Notes: a model not told the origin generated them from the letters alone. A stretch of 64,000 nt of DNA from Oryzias latipes (GCF_002234675.1 NC_019879.2:1395278-1459277); one strand, 5' to 3'; shown: positions 1-15,400, numbered from the stretch's first letter. Numbers and translations are program-made.

Positions 1-410
1 CTGTAGAGCAAGAGATGCTGTTCTGCTGTCATCAGCTGAGGCTCCTCCAGTGACAACCATAAAAATCTGAGGAACTCCCTGATCCATCCTACTGCCTCTT
101 TCTTTTGTGAAATGCACATTTTGAATGTGTTGAATGGCTGCGCCAGTGTTGATTCTTGGTCCTCCTCTGTACTGTACTTGTTCAATGGCAGTTACGATGT
201 TTTCCTTGTTGTCATACGTGTTGAGGAAGAAGGCGTCAGTCACATCTGCAGCATATTGTGCCAGGCTGATTTGAAGGCTGCTCTCGTCGTCATAAAGATT
301 ATCAATGATGCCATTGATGAATTGCATCGCTGCTTCGAAGTTGCTTCGGCCCAAATTTATGGAACCATCCACCAGAAAAACTATATCTGCTTGTTTTGGG
401 GAGTTGTCTG
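1..410 (-). CDS. col6a3: col6a3 vWA exon V36 (human N2-like), cut by window edge
   Basis: The acceptor is TTTTAACCACAG/CA. The frame runs SDNSPKQADIVFLVDGSINLG, then SLQISLAQYAADVTDAFFL, GGPRINTGAAIQH, GSRMDQGVPQIFMVVTGG and ends at base 1 after SLALQ. DGSIN and GSR(M/L)DQ match human N2. About 135 codons are present and the rest lies outside the window. Confidence 0.9.
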
Positions 411-3400
411 CTGTGGTTAAAATGAAGAAAAAATAACTGTAAAAAAGCAGCAATTAAGAACGTGATTTTTAGCAAAAGAAAAAGGGAAAAAAAAACTTGA
501 CTAGACTTACAAGGAGTTTCACCATCTGGGAGTGTTACTGGTGTTAAACCAGCTAGTCTAGCAATAAACTGTTGGAAAACTTCCTGTGTTTGCAGGTTAG
601 GCAATAAAAAAATTGGAATAAAATCCTTTGGGGTGGATGCAATTTGGATTAGCTGTGTGTTAGCACGACCAGCATCAATAGCAATACTATGTATCTGTGT
701 GCTCTTAAGCAGTTGGCCGTATAGGTTGACATCTTCGGTGGAACGTCCAGCAGTGATAATTACAAGATGCTGGGTAGCAACAGCTGGACGAGCAACTGCA
801 AATGGTTGGAATTCATTTTCCATGATATAATCAATGGCATCAGGTAGTTCTGATGAGCGTCCACCAATATAACGAAGTCTTTGTATAGCATTGATAACAG
901 CAGCCTTGTTGTTGTGTGAGTTGAGTGAGAAGTCAGTTTTAACTCTGTCTGCATACTGGACAACCCCCACACGCACTTGATCGGGCTGAACATTGAGCTG
1001 CTGGACAATTTTGAGGAGGAAGTCGCGCATATGAGCAAATCCAGTAAGACCTATGCTGGCTGAGCCATCAATCAGGAAAATAATGTCTTTTTTGCCAATA
1101 TTGAGCAAGTATGAAAAAAATTCTTAAGAGGGATTTATAATTTTATGTATTAATATTATAGATATTAGTAATAATTGGGACAAAATTAAAGGAAATCTAA
1201 AAATTACATTTTGCACTATTAAATTACCACTTTCCATACATATGAACTAAAGTCTTAAAAACATGAATAAATGAGACGTCCTACCTGGGGACACAGATGG
1301 GGGGGCTACAGCCCTGGTTATGTCACCAGTGGACGTAGATGTTAAGGATTCCATAAATGTTGGTTGGTTCCTAGCAAACTGTTCAAAGTTGTTCGCAACA
1401 TAAAAAACCTCTGGATTTGAGGAAATTTGCCTTAGTTCATTTGAATCAGCATCAGCCGAACCGATGGGAACAGAGGCAATTCGTAGTGACTTCAGTGAGG
1501 CAGATGGTCTAGATACATCATCTGAAGATTTACCACCTAAAAGTACAATAAGGAACTGGGGGACGCCCTCTTCAATGCGGCTTCCTGCAGACCTCTGATA
1601 GATGTTTCTGGAGACCCATTCTAGAGCACGGCCTGTGTTTCGACGAGTTCCACCTTTGCTTGTGAGCCTCATTATTCTTTCTTGCACTTGGTTTTTTGTA
1701 GAGAATTCATTCAGAGGAAATTCTAACTTAGGTTCATCACTGTACTGTACTACTGACACTCTGGCCTTGTCCAGGCCCATGTCCAACTTCTCCACAAAAA
1801 TTCTCATCGTGTTGCGAATGGATGGAAATTTACTACTTGTTGATGTTGTGCCATCAATGAGAAATACAACATCCTTCTTTTCTCCTGCTCTTCGAACTGG
1901 TGTAATTTCTGTTCAGAAGGAAGGCAACAAAACGATAAGCGATTAATACTAAGATTCTAGTCAGAGAACAAAGTCTTGCATTGCAGGGAAACCATTTCTT
2001 GTGCCAGTAAAGTCATCCAGGAGAAATACAACATCTTTTTTGGCTGTGTCAACTAAGGATAGAAAGAAAGATAACATATTAAACTTTGAGCTGAGCATGT
2101 CTTATTGGCTATACGTCTGTGACAGGATTATTTAAATACACAAAAACCTTTTACACACTTTCATTTCTTTTCCTCTTGGACTGTTTGCCTACAAAATAAC
2201 CATCCGCTAAATTTGTTGAAAAGAAGTGAAAGGTGTTCTAGAGTGGCATCTGAAAGGCTGCATTATTGACGTACCAGAATCAGTTGGGGTATCTGGGGTC
2301 ACGTCAATGGGCAAAGCCTCTAAAGAGGCCAACAGCTGCTGCGGCACGCTGGAAAGGTCTGTGAATTCAGCCACAGTGAAAGCAGAAGTGGGCTTGTGGG
2401 ATATCCTCTGCAGTTCTCTACTGTCAGAGCCTCTACTGCCAACTGCAAAGGTCAATATGCCCATTTGTTTGAGAGCAGAGGCTGGTGCATCGACACTGTC
2501 AGCAGATCTTCCACTGCTTAGCAGTATCAGGAGCTGTGGAACTCCCTCCAAGCGCCTGCTTCCCGAAGAGGCAGTGAAGACGTTTTCCCTCAAGTACTGG
2601 AGAGCTGCTCCAGTGTTGAGAGATCTCCCCCCTTTGTGCCTCAAATTTCTGACAGCATTAAGGATCTCGTCTTTTGTCATGTAAGTGTTCAGATAAAACT
2701 GGACAGCTGGATCTCTGCTGTACTGAACCACTGACACACGGTCTTTCTTCTCGTCCACAAGTAGCATCTCCACCACTCTCTGGACAAAGTCTTGCACGGC
2801 TGGGAAGTCGCTTCTAGTAGAATCGGTTGCATCCAGCAAGAAAACCACATCCCTTGCTGGTGTCTGTCTTCCCACTAGGGAACACAAGATTTGTCACACA
2901 TATCTCTGCATGAAACACATGTCAATATTCTATGTAGAAATCCAACTTTAGGCGCCTAGGATTTGGGGGTTTCTCTGGTTCTGCTAGTGCCACATTCCCT
3001 GTCAGTGTTTAACTGGCTGACCCAGGCTCAGCAAAGTGCAGTTAAAGAAGCTCAGTTTATTATCCTTGAATGAATTGACGGGACAAAGTCTTCCAGTTAC
3101 GTACCTGTCTCTGTGGTTGTCAAAGGCCGGGATCTGACTACGGCTGTGCTCATCAGAGAGGAGATTTGCTCCTGGACGGTGTCGAGCCCACTAAAATCAG
3201 ACACTGACAAAGCGTAGCTAGGCTCAAACGATAGCCTTTGCAGCTCTCTGCTGTCCGAGGTCCTTGATCCAATGGCAAACACAAAGATGCCCCGCTGTTT
3301 CAAAGCAGAAGCTGGGGTATCCACATTGTCAAAAGACCTTCCGCCTGCTAGCAGTATCAAGATCTGTGGAACACCTTGCAGGCGTCTGCTCACAGTGGAG

Positions 3401-6400
3401 TTTGTAAAGACATTGTCCATGACGTACTGGAGGGCTGCCCCGGTATTTAGGGGTCTTCCTCCTCTGTGTCTAAGCCCTCTGACAGCGTCCATAACATCTT
3501 CCCTTGTTCTGTGTGTATTCAGAGAGAAATGGACCTCTGCTTCTCGGCTGTATTGGACAACAGACACACGGTCCTTGTTTTCTCCCACGCTCAGTTTCTC
3601 CACCACTCTTTCAACAAAGTCACGCATTGCAGAGAAACCATTCCTTGTGCCATCAGAGCCATCCAGGAGAAATACAACATCTTTTTTGGCTGTGTCAACT
3701 AAGGATAGAAAGGAAGACAAGATATCAAACTTTGAGCCGAACACACCTTATTGGCCAAACGTCGGTGTGAGGATTATTAAAATACACAACTACTTTTCCC
3801 CCACTTTGAGGAATTCCTTGTCCTCTGTTTGCCTACAGAATGCCCATCTCCCAATTTTGATTAAAAAATGCTCATTTGGAGCAAATTTTGGTAAAGTATT
3901 TCTTGTCCATAAGATTATAAAGAAGTGAAAGGAGTTCTAGAGTGGCATCTGAAAGGCTGCATCATTGACGTACCAGAATCAGTTGGGGTTTCTGGGGTCA
4001 CGTCAATGGGCAAAGCCTCTAAAGAGGCCAACAGCTGCTGCGGCACGCTGGAAAGGTCTGTGAATTCAGCCACAGTGAAAGCAGAAGTGGGCTTGTGGGA
4101 TATCCTCTGCAGTTCTCTACTGTCAGAGCCTCTACTGCCAACTGCAAAGGTCAATATGCCCATTTGTTTGAGAGCAGAGGCCGGTGCATCGACACTGTCA
4201 GCAGATCTTCCACTGCTTAGCAGTATCAGGACCTGTGGAACTCCCTCCAAGCGCCTGCTTCCCGAAGAGGCAGTGAAGACGTTTTCCCTCAAGTACTGGA
4301 GAGCTGCTCCAGTGTTGAGAGATCTCCCCCCTTTGTGCCTCAAATTTCTGACAGCATTAAGGATCTCGTCTTTTGTCATGTAAGTGTTCAGATAAAACTG
4401 GACAGCTGGATCTCTGCTGTACTGAACCACTGACACACGGTCTTGCTTCTCGTCCACAAGTAGCGTCTCCACCACTCTCTGGACAAAGTCTTGCACGGCT
4501 GGGAAGTCGCTTCTAGTTGCATCGGTTGCATCCAGCAAGAAAACCACATCCCTTGCTGGTGTCTGTCTTCCCACTAGGGAACACAAGATTTGTCACACAT
4601 ATCTCTGCATGAAACACATGTCAATATTCTATGTAGAAATCCAACTTTAGGCGCCTAGGATTTGGGGGTTTCTCTGGTTCTGCTAGTGCCACATTCCCTG
4701 TCAGTGTTTAACTGGCTGACCCAGGCTCAGCAAAGTGCAGTTAAAGAAGCTCAGTTTATTATCCTTGCATGAATTGACGGGACAAAGTCTCCCAGTTACG
4801 TACCTGTCTCTGTGGTTGTCAAAGGCCGGGATCTGACTACGGCTGTGCTCATCAGAGAGGAGATTTGTTCCTGGACGGTGTCGAGCCCACTAAAATCAGA
4901 CACTGACAAAGCGTAGCTAGGCTCAAACGATAGCCTTTGCAGCTCTCTGCTGTCCGAGGTCCTTGATCCAATGGCAAACACAAAGATGCCCCGCTGTTTC
5001 AAAGCAGAAGCTGGGGTATCCACATTGTCAAAAGACCTTCCGCCTGCTAGCAGTATCAAGATCTGTGGAACACCTTGCAGGCGTCTGCTCCCAGTGGAGT
5101 TTGTAAAGACATTGTCCATGACGTACTGGAGGGCTGCCCCGGTATTTAGGGGTCTTCCTCCTCTGTGTCTAAGCCCTCTGACAGCGTCCATAACATCTTC
5201 CCTTGTTCTGTGTGTATTCAGAGAGAAATGGACCTCTGCTTCTCGGCTGTATTGGACAACAGACACACGGTCCTTGTTTTCTCCCACGCTCAGTTTCTCC
5301 ACCACTCTTTCAACAAAGTCACGCATTGCAGAGAAACCATTCCTTGTGCCATCAGAGCCATCCAGGAGAAATACAACATCTTTTTTGGCTGTGTCAACTA
5401 AGGATAGAAAGGAAGACAAGATATCAAACTTTGAGCCGAACACACCTTATTGGCCAAACGTCGGTGTGAGGATTATTAAAATACACAACTACTTTTCCCC
5501 CACTTTGAGGAATTCCTTGTCCTCTGTTTGCCTACAGAATGCCCATCTCCCAATTTTGATTAAAAAATGCTCATTTGGAGCAAATTTTGGTAAAGTATTT
5601 CTTGTCCATAAGATTATAAAGAAGTGAAAGGAGTTCTAGAGTGGCATCTGAAAGGCTGCATCATTGACGTACCAGAATCAGTTGGGGTTTCTGGGGTCAC
5701 GTGAATGGGCAAAGCCTCTAAAGAGGCCAACAGCTGCTGCGGCACGCTGGAAAGGTCTGTGAATTCAGCCACAGTGAAAGCAGAAGTGGGCTTGTGGGAT
5801 ATCCTCTGCAGTTCTCTACTGTCAGAGCCTCTACTGCCAACTGCAAAGGTCAATATGCCCATTTGTTTGAGAGCAGAGGCCGGTGCATCGACACTGTCAG
5901 CAGATCTTCCACTGCTTAGCAGTATCAGGACCTGTGGAACTCCCTCCAAGCGCCTGCTTCCCGAAGAGGCAGTGAAGACGTTTTCCCTCAAGTACTGGAG
6001 AGCTGCTCCAGTGTTGAGAGATCTCCCCCCTTTGTGCCTCAAATTTCTGACAGCATTAAGGATCTCGTCTTTTGTCATGTAAGTGTTCAGATAAAACTGG
6101 ACAGCTGGATCTCTGCTGTACTGAACCACTGACACACGGTCTTTCTTCTCGTCCACAAGTAGCGTCTCCACCACTCTCTGGACAAAGTCTTGCACGGCTG
6201 GGAAGTCGCTTCTAGTTGCATCGGTTGCATCCAGCAAGAAAACCACATCCCTTGCTGGTGTCTGTCTTCCCACTAGGGAACACAAGATTTGTCACACATA
6301 TCTCTGCATGAAACACATGTCAATATTCTATGTAGAAATCCAACTTTAGGCGCCTAGGATTTGGGGGTTTCTCTGGTTCTGCTAGTGCCACATTCCCTGT

Positions 6401-9400
6401 CAATGTTTAACTGGCTGACCCAGGCTCAGCAAAGTGCAGTTAAAGAAGCTCAGTTTATTATCCTTGCATGAATTGACGGGACAAAGTCTCCCAATTACGT
6501 ACCTGTCTCTGTGGTTGTCAAAGGCCGGGATCTGACTACGGCTGTGCTCATCAGAGAGGAGATTTGTTCCTGGACGGTGTCGAGCCCACTAAAATCAGAC
6601 ACTGACAAAGCGTAGCTAGGCTCAAACGATAGCCTTTGCAGCTCTCTGCTGTCCGAGGTCCTTGATCCAATGGCAAACACAAAGATGCCCCGCTGTTTCA
6701 AAGCAGAAGCTGGGGTATCCACATTGTCAAAAGACCTTCCGCCTGCTAGCAGTATCAAGATCTGTGGAACACCTTGCAGGCGTCTGCTCCCAGTGGAGTT
6801 TGTAAAGACATTGTCCATGACGTACTGGAGGGCTGCCCCGGTATTTAGGGGTCTTCCTCCTCTGTGTCTAAGCCCTCTGACGGCGTCCATAACATCTTCC
6901 CTTGTTCTGTGTGTATTCAGAGAGAAATGGACCTCTGCTTCTCGGCTGTATTGGACAACAGACACACGGTCCTTGTTTTCTCCCACGCTCAGTTTCTCCA
7001 CCACTCTTTCAACAAAGTCACGCATTGCAGAGAAACCATTCCTTGTGCCATCAGAGCCATCCAGGAGAAATACAACATCTTTTTTGGCTGTGTCAACTAA
7101 GGATAGAAAGGAAGACAAGATATCAAACTTTGAGCCGAACACACCTTATTGGCCAAACCTCGGTGTGAGGATTATTAAAATACACAACTACTTTTCCCCC
7201 ACTTTGAGGAATTCCTTGTCCTCTGTTTGCCTACAGAATGCCCATCTCCCAATTTTGATTAAAAAATGCTCATTTGGAGCAAATTTTGGTAAAGTATTTC
7301 TTGTCCATAAGATTATAAAGAAGTGAAAGGAGTTCTAGAGTGGCATCTGAAAGGCTGCATCATTGACGTACCAGAATCAGTTGGGGTTTCTGGGGTCACG
7401 TCAATGGGCAAAGCCTCTAAAGAGGCCAACAGCTGCTGCGGCACGCTGGAAAGGTCTGTGAATTCAGCCACAGTGAAAGCAGAAGTGGGCTTGTGGGATA
7501 TCCTCTGCAGTTCTCTACTGTCAGAGCCTCTACTGCCAACTGCAAAGGTCAATATGCCCATTTGTTTGAGAGCAGAGGCCGGTGCATCGACACTGTCAGC
7601 AGATCTTCCACTGCTTAGCAGTATCAGGACCTGTGGAACTCCCTCCAAGCGCCTGCTTCCCGAAGAGGCAGTGAAGACGTTTTCCCTCAAGTACTGGAGA
7701 GCTGCTCCAGTGTTGAGAGATCTCCCCCCTTTGTGCCTCAAATTTCTGACAGCATTAAGGATCTCGTCTTTTGTCATGTAAGTGTTCAGATAAAACTGGA
7801 CAGCTGGATCTCTGCTGTACTGAACCACTGACACACGGTCTTTCTTCTCGTCCACAAGTAGCGTCTCCACCACTCTCTGGACAAAGTCTTGCACGGCTGG
7901 GAAGTCGCTTCTAGTTGCATCGGTTGCATCCAGCAAGAAAACCACATCCCTTGCTGGTGTCTGTCTTCCCACTAGGGAACACAAGATTTGTCACACATAT
8001 CTCTGCATGAAACACATGTCAATATTCTATGTAGAAATCCAACTTTAGGCGCCTAGGATTTGGGGGTTTCTCTGGTTCTGCTAGTGCCACATTCCCTGTC
8101 AGTGTTTAACTGGCTGACCCAGGCTCAGCAAAGTGCAGTTAAAGAAGCTCAGTTTATTATCCTTGCATGAATTGACGGGACAAAGTCTCCCAGTTACGTA
8201 CCTGTCTCTGTGGTTGTCAAAGGCCGGGATCTGACTACGGCTGTGCTCATCAGAGAGGAGATTTGTTCCTGGACGGTGTCGAGCCCACTAAAATCAGACA
8301 CTGACAAAGCGTAGCTAGGCTCAAACGATAGCCTTTGCAGCTCTCTGCTGTCCGAGGTCCTTGATCCAATGGCAAACACAAAGATGCCCCGCTGTTTCAA
8401 AGCAGAAGCTGGGGTATCCACATTGTCAAAAGACCTTCCGCCTGCTAGCAGTATCAAGATCTGTGGAACACCTTGCAGGCGTCTGCTCCCAGTGGAGTTT
8501 GTAAAGACATTGTCCATGACGTACTGGAGGGCTGCCCCGGTATTTAGGGGTCTTCCTCCTCTGTGTATAAGCCCTCTGACAGCGTCCATAACATCTTCCC
8601 TTGTTCTGTGTGTATTCAGAGAGAAATGGACCTCTGCTTCTCGGCTGTATTGGACAACAGACACACGGTCCTTGTTTTCTCCCACGCTCAGTTTCTCCAC
8701 CACTCTTTCAACAAAGTCACGCATTGCAGAGAAACCATTCCTTGTGCCATCAGAGCCATCCAGGAGAAATACAACATCTTTTTTGGCTGTGTCAACTAAG
8801 GATAGAAAGGAAGACAAGATATCAAACTTTGAGCCGAACACACCTTATTGGCCAAACGTCGGTGTGAGGATTATTAAAATACACAACTACTTTTCCCCCA
8901 CTTTGAGGAATTCCTTGTCCTCTGTTTGCCTACAGAATGCCCATCTCCCAATTTTGATTAAAAAATGCTCATTTGGAGCAAATTTTGGTAAAGTATTTCT
9001 TGTCCATAAGATTATAAAGAAGTGAAAGGAGTTCTAGAGTGGCATCTGAAAGGCTGCATCATTGACGTACCAGAATCAGTTGGGGTTTCTGGGGTCACGT
9101 CAATGGGCAAAGCCTCTAAAGAGGCCAACAGCTGCTGCGGCACGCTGGAAAGGTCTGTGAATTCAGCCACAGTGAAAGCAGAAGTGGGCTTGTGGGATAT
9201 CCTCTGCAGTTCTCTACTGTCAGAGCCTCTACTGCCAACTGCAAAGGTCAATATGCCCATTTGTTTGAGAGCAGAGGCCGGTGCATCGACACTGTCAGCA
9301 GATCTTCCACTGCTTAGCAGTATCAGGACCTGTGGAACTCCCTCCAAGCGCCTGCTTCCCGAAGAGGCAGTGAAGACGTTTTCCCTCAAGTACTGGAGAG

Positions 9401-12400
9401 CTGCTCCAGTGTTGAGAGATCTCCCCCCTTTGTGCCTCAAATTTCTGACAGCATTAAGGATCTCGTCTTTTGTCATGTAAGTGTTCAGATAAAACTGGAC
9501 AGCTGGATCTCTGCTGTACTGAACCACTGACACACGGTCTTTCTTCTCGTCCACAAGTAGCGTCTCCACCACTCTCTGGACAAAGTCTTGCACGGCTGGG
9601 AAGTCGCTTCTAGTTGCATCGGTTGCATCCAGCAAGAAAACCACATCCCTTGCTGGTGTCTGTCTTCCCACTAGGGAACACAAGATTTGTCACACATATC
9701 TCTGCATGAAACACATGTCAATATTCTATGTAGAAATCCAACTTTAGGCGCCTAGGATTTGGGGGTTTCTCTGGTTCTGCTAGTGCCACATTCCCTGTCA
9801 TGTTTAACTGGCTGACCCAGGCTCAGCAAAGTGCAGTTAAAGAAGCTCAGTTTATTATCCTTGCATGAATTGACGGGACAAAGTCTCCCATTACGTACCT
9901 GTCTCTGTGGTTGTCAAAGGCCGGGATCTGACTACGGCTGTGCTCATCAGAGAGGAGATTTGTTCCTGGACGGTGTCGAGCCCACTAAAATCAGACACTG
10001 ACAAAGCGTAGCTAGGCTCAAACGATAGCCTTTGCAGCTCTCTGCTGTCCGAGGTCCTTGATCCAATGGCAAACACAAAGATGCCCCGCTGTTTCAAAGC
10101 AGAAGCTGGGGTATCCACATTGTCAAAAGACCTTCCGCCTGCTAGCAGTATCAAGATCTGTGGAACACCTTGCAGGCGTCTGCTCACAGTGGAGTTTGTA
10201 AAGACATTGTCCATGACGTACTGGAGGGCTGCCCCGGTATTTAGGGGTCTTCCTCCTCTGTGTCTAAGCCCTCTGACAGCGTCCATAACATCTTCCCTTG
10301 TTCTGTGTGTATTCAGAGAGAAATGGACCTCTGCTTCTCGGCTGTATTGGACAACAGACACACGGTCCTTGTTTTCTCCCACGCTCAGTTTCTCCACCAC
10401 TCTTTCAACAAAGTCACGCATTGCAGAGAAACCATTCCTTGTGCCATCAGAGCCATCCAGGAGAAATACAACATCTTTTTTGGCTGTGTCAACTAAGGAT
10501 AGAAAGGAAGACAAGATATCAAACTTTGAGCCGAACACACCTTATTGGCCAAACGTCGGTGTGAGGATTATTAAAATACACAACTACTTTTCCCCCACTT
10601 TGAGGAATTCCTTGTCCTCTGTTTGCCTACAGAATGCCCATCTCCCAATTTTGATTAAAAAATGCTCATTTGGAGCAAATTTTGGTAAAGTATTTCTTGT
10701 CCATAAGATTATAAAGAAGTGAAAGGAGTTCTAGAGTGGCATCTGAAAGGCTGCATCATTGACGTACCAGAATCAGTTGGGGTTTCTGGGGTCACGTCAA
10801 TGGGCAAAGCCTCTAAAGAGGCCAACAGCTGCTGCGGCACGCTGGAAAGGTCTGTGAATTCAGCCACAGTGAAAGCAGAAGTGGGCTTGTGGGATATCCT
10901 CTGCAGTTCTCTACTGTCAGAGCCTCTACTGCCAACTGCAAAGGTCAATATGCCCATTTGTTTGAGAGCAGAGGCCGGTGCATCGACACTGTCAGCAGAT
11001 CTTCCACTGCTTAGCAGTATCAGGACCTGTGGAACTCCCTCCAAGCGCCTGCTTCCCGAAGAGGCAGTGAAGACGTTTTCCCTCAAGTACTGGAGAGCTG
11101 CTCCAGTGTTGAGAGATCTCCCCCCTTTGTGCCTCAAATTTCTGACAGCATTAAGGATCTCGTCTTTTGTCATGTAAGTGTTCAGATAAAACTGGACAGC
11201 TGGATCTCTGCTGTACTGAACCACTGACACACGGTCTTTCTTCTCGTCCACAAGTAGCGTCTCCACCACTCTCTGGACAAAGTCTTGCACGGCTGGGAAG
11301 TCGCTTCTAGTTGCATCGGTTGCATCCAGCAAGAAAACCACATCCCTTGCTGGTGTCTGTCTTCCCACTAGGGAACACAAGATTTGTCACACATATCTCT
11401 GCATGAAACACATGTCAATATTCTATGTAGAAATCCAACTTTAGGCGCCTAGGATTTGGGGGTTTCTCTGGTTCTGCTAGTGCCACATTCCCTGTCAGTG
11501 TTTAACTGGCTGACCCAGGCTCAGCAAAGTGCAGTTAAAGAAGCTCAGTTTATTATCCTTGCATGAATTGACGGGACAAAGTCTCCCAGTTACGTACCTG
11601 TCTCTGTGGTTGTCAAAGGCCGGGATCTGACTACGGCTGTGCTCATCAGAGAGGAGATTTGTTCCTGGACGGTGTCGAGCCCACTAAAATCAGACACTGA
11701 CAAAGCGTAGCTAGGCTCAAACGATAGCCTTTGCAGCTCTCTGCTGTCCGAGGTCCTTGATCCAATGGCAAACACAAAGATGCCCCGCTGTTTCAAAGCA
11801 GAAGCTGGGGTATCCACATTGTCAAAAGACCTTCCGCCTGCTAGCAGTATCAAGATCTGTGGAACACCTTGCAGGCGTCTGCTCCAGTGGAGTTTGTAAA
11901 GACATTGTCCATGACGTACTGGAGGGCTGCCCCGGTATTTAGGGGTCTTCCTCCTCTGTGTCTAAGCCCTCTGACAGCGTCCATAACATCTTCCCTTGTT
12001 CTGTGTGTATTCAGAGAGAAATGGACCTCTGCTTCTCGGCTGTATTGGACAACAGACACACGGTCCTTGTTTTCTCCCACGCTCAGTTTCTCCACCACTC
12101 TTTCAACAAAGTCACGCATTGCAGAGAAACCATTCCTTGTGCCATCAGAGCCATCCAGGAGAAATACAACATCTTTTTTGGCTGTGTCAACTAAGGATAG
12201 AAAGGAAGACAAGATATCAAACTTTGAGCCGAACACACCTTATTGGCCAAACGTCGGTGTGAGGATTATTAAAATACACAACTACTTTTCCCCCACTTTG
12301 AGGAATTCCTTGTCCTCTGTTTGCCTACAGAATGCCCATCTCCCAATTTTGATTAAAAAATGCTCATTTGGAGCAAATTTTGGTAAAGTATTTCTTGTCC

Positions 12401-15400
12401 ATAAGATTATAAAGAAGTGAAAGGAGTTCTAGAGTGGCATCTGAAAGGCTGCATTATTGACGTACCAGAATCAGTTGGGGTTTCTGGGGTCACGTCAATG
12501 GGCAAAGCCTCTAAAGAGGCCAACAGCTGCTGCGGCACGCTGGAAAGGTCTGTGAATTCAGCCACAGTGAAAGCAGAAGTGGGCTTGTGGGATATCCTCT
12601 GCAGTTCTCTACTGTCAGAGCCTCTACTGCCAACTGCAAAGGTCAATATGCCCATTTGTTTGAGAGCAGAGGCCGGTGCATCGACACTGTCAGCAGATCT
12701 TCCACTGCTTAGCAGTATCAGGACCTGTGGAACTCCCTCCAAGCGCCTGCTTCCCGAAGAGGCAGTGAAGACGTTTTCCCTCAAGTACTGGAGAGCTGCT
12801 CCAGTGTTGAGAGATCTCCCCCCTTTGTGCCTCAAATTTCTGACAGCATTAAGGATCTCGTCTTTTGTCATGTAAGTGTTCAGATAAAACTGGACAGCTG
12901 GATCTCTGCTGTACTGAACCACTGACACACGGTCTTTCTTCTCGTCCACAAGTAGCGTCTCCACCACTCTCTGGACAAAGTCTTGCACGGCTGGGAAGTC
13001 GCTTCTAGTTGCATCGGTTGCATCCAGCAAGAAAACCACATCCCTTGCTGGTGTCTGTCTTCCCACTAGGGAACACAAGATTTGTCACACATATCTCTGC
13101 ATGAAACACATGTCAATATTCTATGTAGAAATCCAACTTTAGGCGCCTAGGATTTGGGGGTTTCTCTGGTTCTGCTAGTGCCACATTCCCTGTCAGTGTT
13201 TAACTGGCTGACCCAGGCTCAGCAAAGTGCAGTTAAAGAAGCTCAGTTTATTATCCTTGCATGAATTGACGGGACAAAGTCTCCCAGTTACGTACCTGTC
13301 TCTGTGGTTGTCAAAGGCCGGGATCTGACTACGGCTGTGCTCATCAGAGAGGAGATTTGTTCCTGGACGGTGTCGAGCCCACTAAAATCAGACACTGACA
13401 AAGCGTAGCTAGGCTCAAACGATAGCCTTTGCAGCTCTCTGCTGTCCGAGGTCCTTGATCCAATGGCAAACACAAAGATGCCCCGCTGTTTCAAAGCAGA
13501 AGCTGGGGTATCCACATTGTCAAAAGACCTTCCGCCTGCTAGCAGTATCAAGATCTGTGGAACACCTTGCAGGCGTCTGCTCACAGTGGAGTTTGTAAAG
13601 ACATTGTCCATGACGTACTGGAGGGCTGCCCCGGTATTTAGGGGTCTTCCTCCTCTGTGTCTAAGCCCTCTGACAGCGTCCATAACATCTTCCCTTGTTC
13701 TGTGTGTATTCAGAGAGAAATGGACCTCTGCTTCTCGGCTGTATTGGACAACAGACACACGGTCCTTGTTTTCTCCCACGCTCAGTTTCTCCACCACTCT
13801 TTCAACAAAGTCACGCATTGCAGAGAAACCATTCCTTGTGCCATCAGAGCCATCCAGGAGAAATACAACATCTTTTTTGGCTGTGTCAACTAAGGATAGA
13901 AAGGAAGACAAGATATCAAACTTTGAGCCGAACACACCTTATTGGCCAAACGTCGGTGTGAGGATTATTAAAATACACAACTACTTTTCCCCCACTTTGA
14001 GGAATTCCTTGTCCTCTGTTTGCCTACAGAATGCCCATCTCCCAATTTTGATTAAAAAATGCTCATTTGGAGCAAATTTTGGTAAAGTATTTCTTGTCCA
14101 TAAGATTATAAAGAAGTGAAAGGAGTTCTAGAGTGGCATCTGAAAGGCTGCATTATTGACGTACCAGAATCAGTTGGGGTTTCTGGGGTCACGTCAATGG
14201 GCAAAGCCTCTAAAGAGGCCAACAGCTGCTGCGGCACGCTGGAAAGGTCTGTGAATTCAGCCACAGTGAAAGCAGAAGTGGGCTTGTGGGATATCCTCTG
14301 CAGTTCTCTACTGTCAGAGCCTCTACTGCCAACTGCAAAGGTCAATATGCCCATTTGTTTGAGAGCAGAGGCCGGTGCATCGACACTGTCAGCAGATCTT
14401 CCACTGCTTAGCAGTATCAGGACCTGTGGAACTCCCTCCAAGCGCCTGCTTCCCGAAGAGGCAGTGAAGACGTTTTCCCTCAAGTACTGGAGAGCTGCTC
14501 CAGTGTTGAGAGATCTCCCCCCTTTGTGCCTCAAATTTCTGACAGCATTAAGGATCTCGTCTTTTGTCATGTAAGTGTTCAGATAAAACTGGACAGCTGG
14601 ATCTCTGCTGTACTGAACCACTGACACACGGTCTTTCTTCTCGTCCACAAGTAGCGTCTCCACCACTCTCTGGACAAAGTCTTGCACGGCTGGGAAGTCG
14701 CTTCTAGTTGCATCGGTTGCATCCAGCAAGAAAACCACATCCCTTGCTGGTGTCTGTCTTCCCACTAGGGAACACAAGATTTGTCACACATATCTCTGCA
14801 TGAAACACATGTCAATATTCTATGTAGAAATCCAACTTTAGGCGCCTAGGATTTGGGGGTTTCTCTGGTTCTGCTAGTGCCACATTCCCTGTCAGTGTTT
14901 AACTGGCTGACCCAGGCTCAGCAAAGTGCAGTTAAAGAAGCTCAGTTTATTATCCTTGCATGAATTGACGGGACAAAGTCTCCCAGTTACGTACCTGTCT
15001 CTGTGGTTGTCAAAGGCCGGGATCTGACTACGGCTGTGCTCATCAGAGAGGAGATTTGTTCCTGGACGGTGTCGAGCCCACTAAAATCAGACACTGACAA
15101 AGCGTAGCTAGGCTCAAACGATAGCCTTTGCAGCTCTCTGCTGTCCGAGGTCCTTGATCCAATGGCAAACACAAAGATGCCCCGCTGTTTCAAAGCAGAA
15201 GCTGGGGTATCCACATTGTCAAAAGACCTTCCGCCTGCTAGCAGTATCAAGATCTGTGGAACACCTTGCAGGCGTCTGCTCCAGTGGAGTTTGTAAAGAC
15301 ATTGTCCATGACGTACTGGAGGGCTGCCCCGGTATTTAGGGGTCTTCCTCCTCTGTGTCTAAGCCCTCTGACAGCGTCCATAACATCTTCCCTTGTTCTG

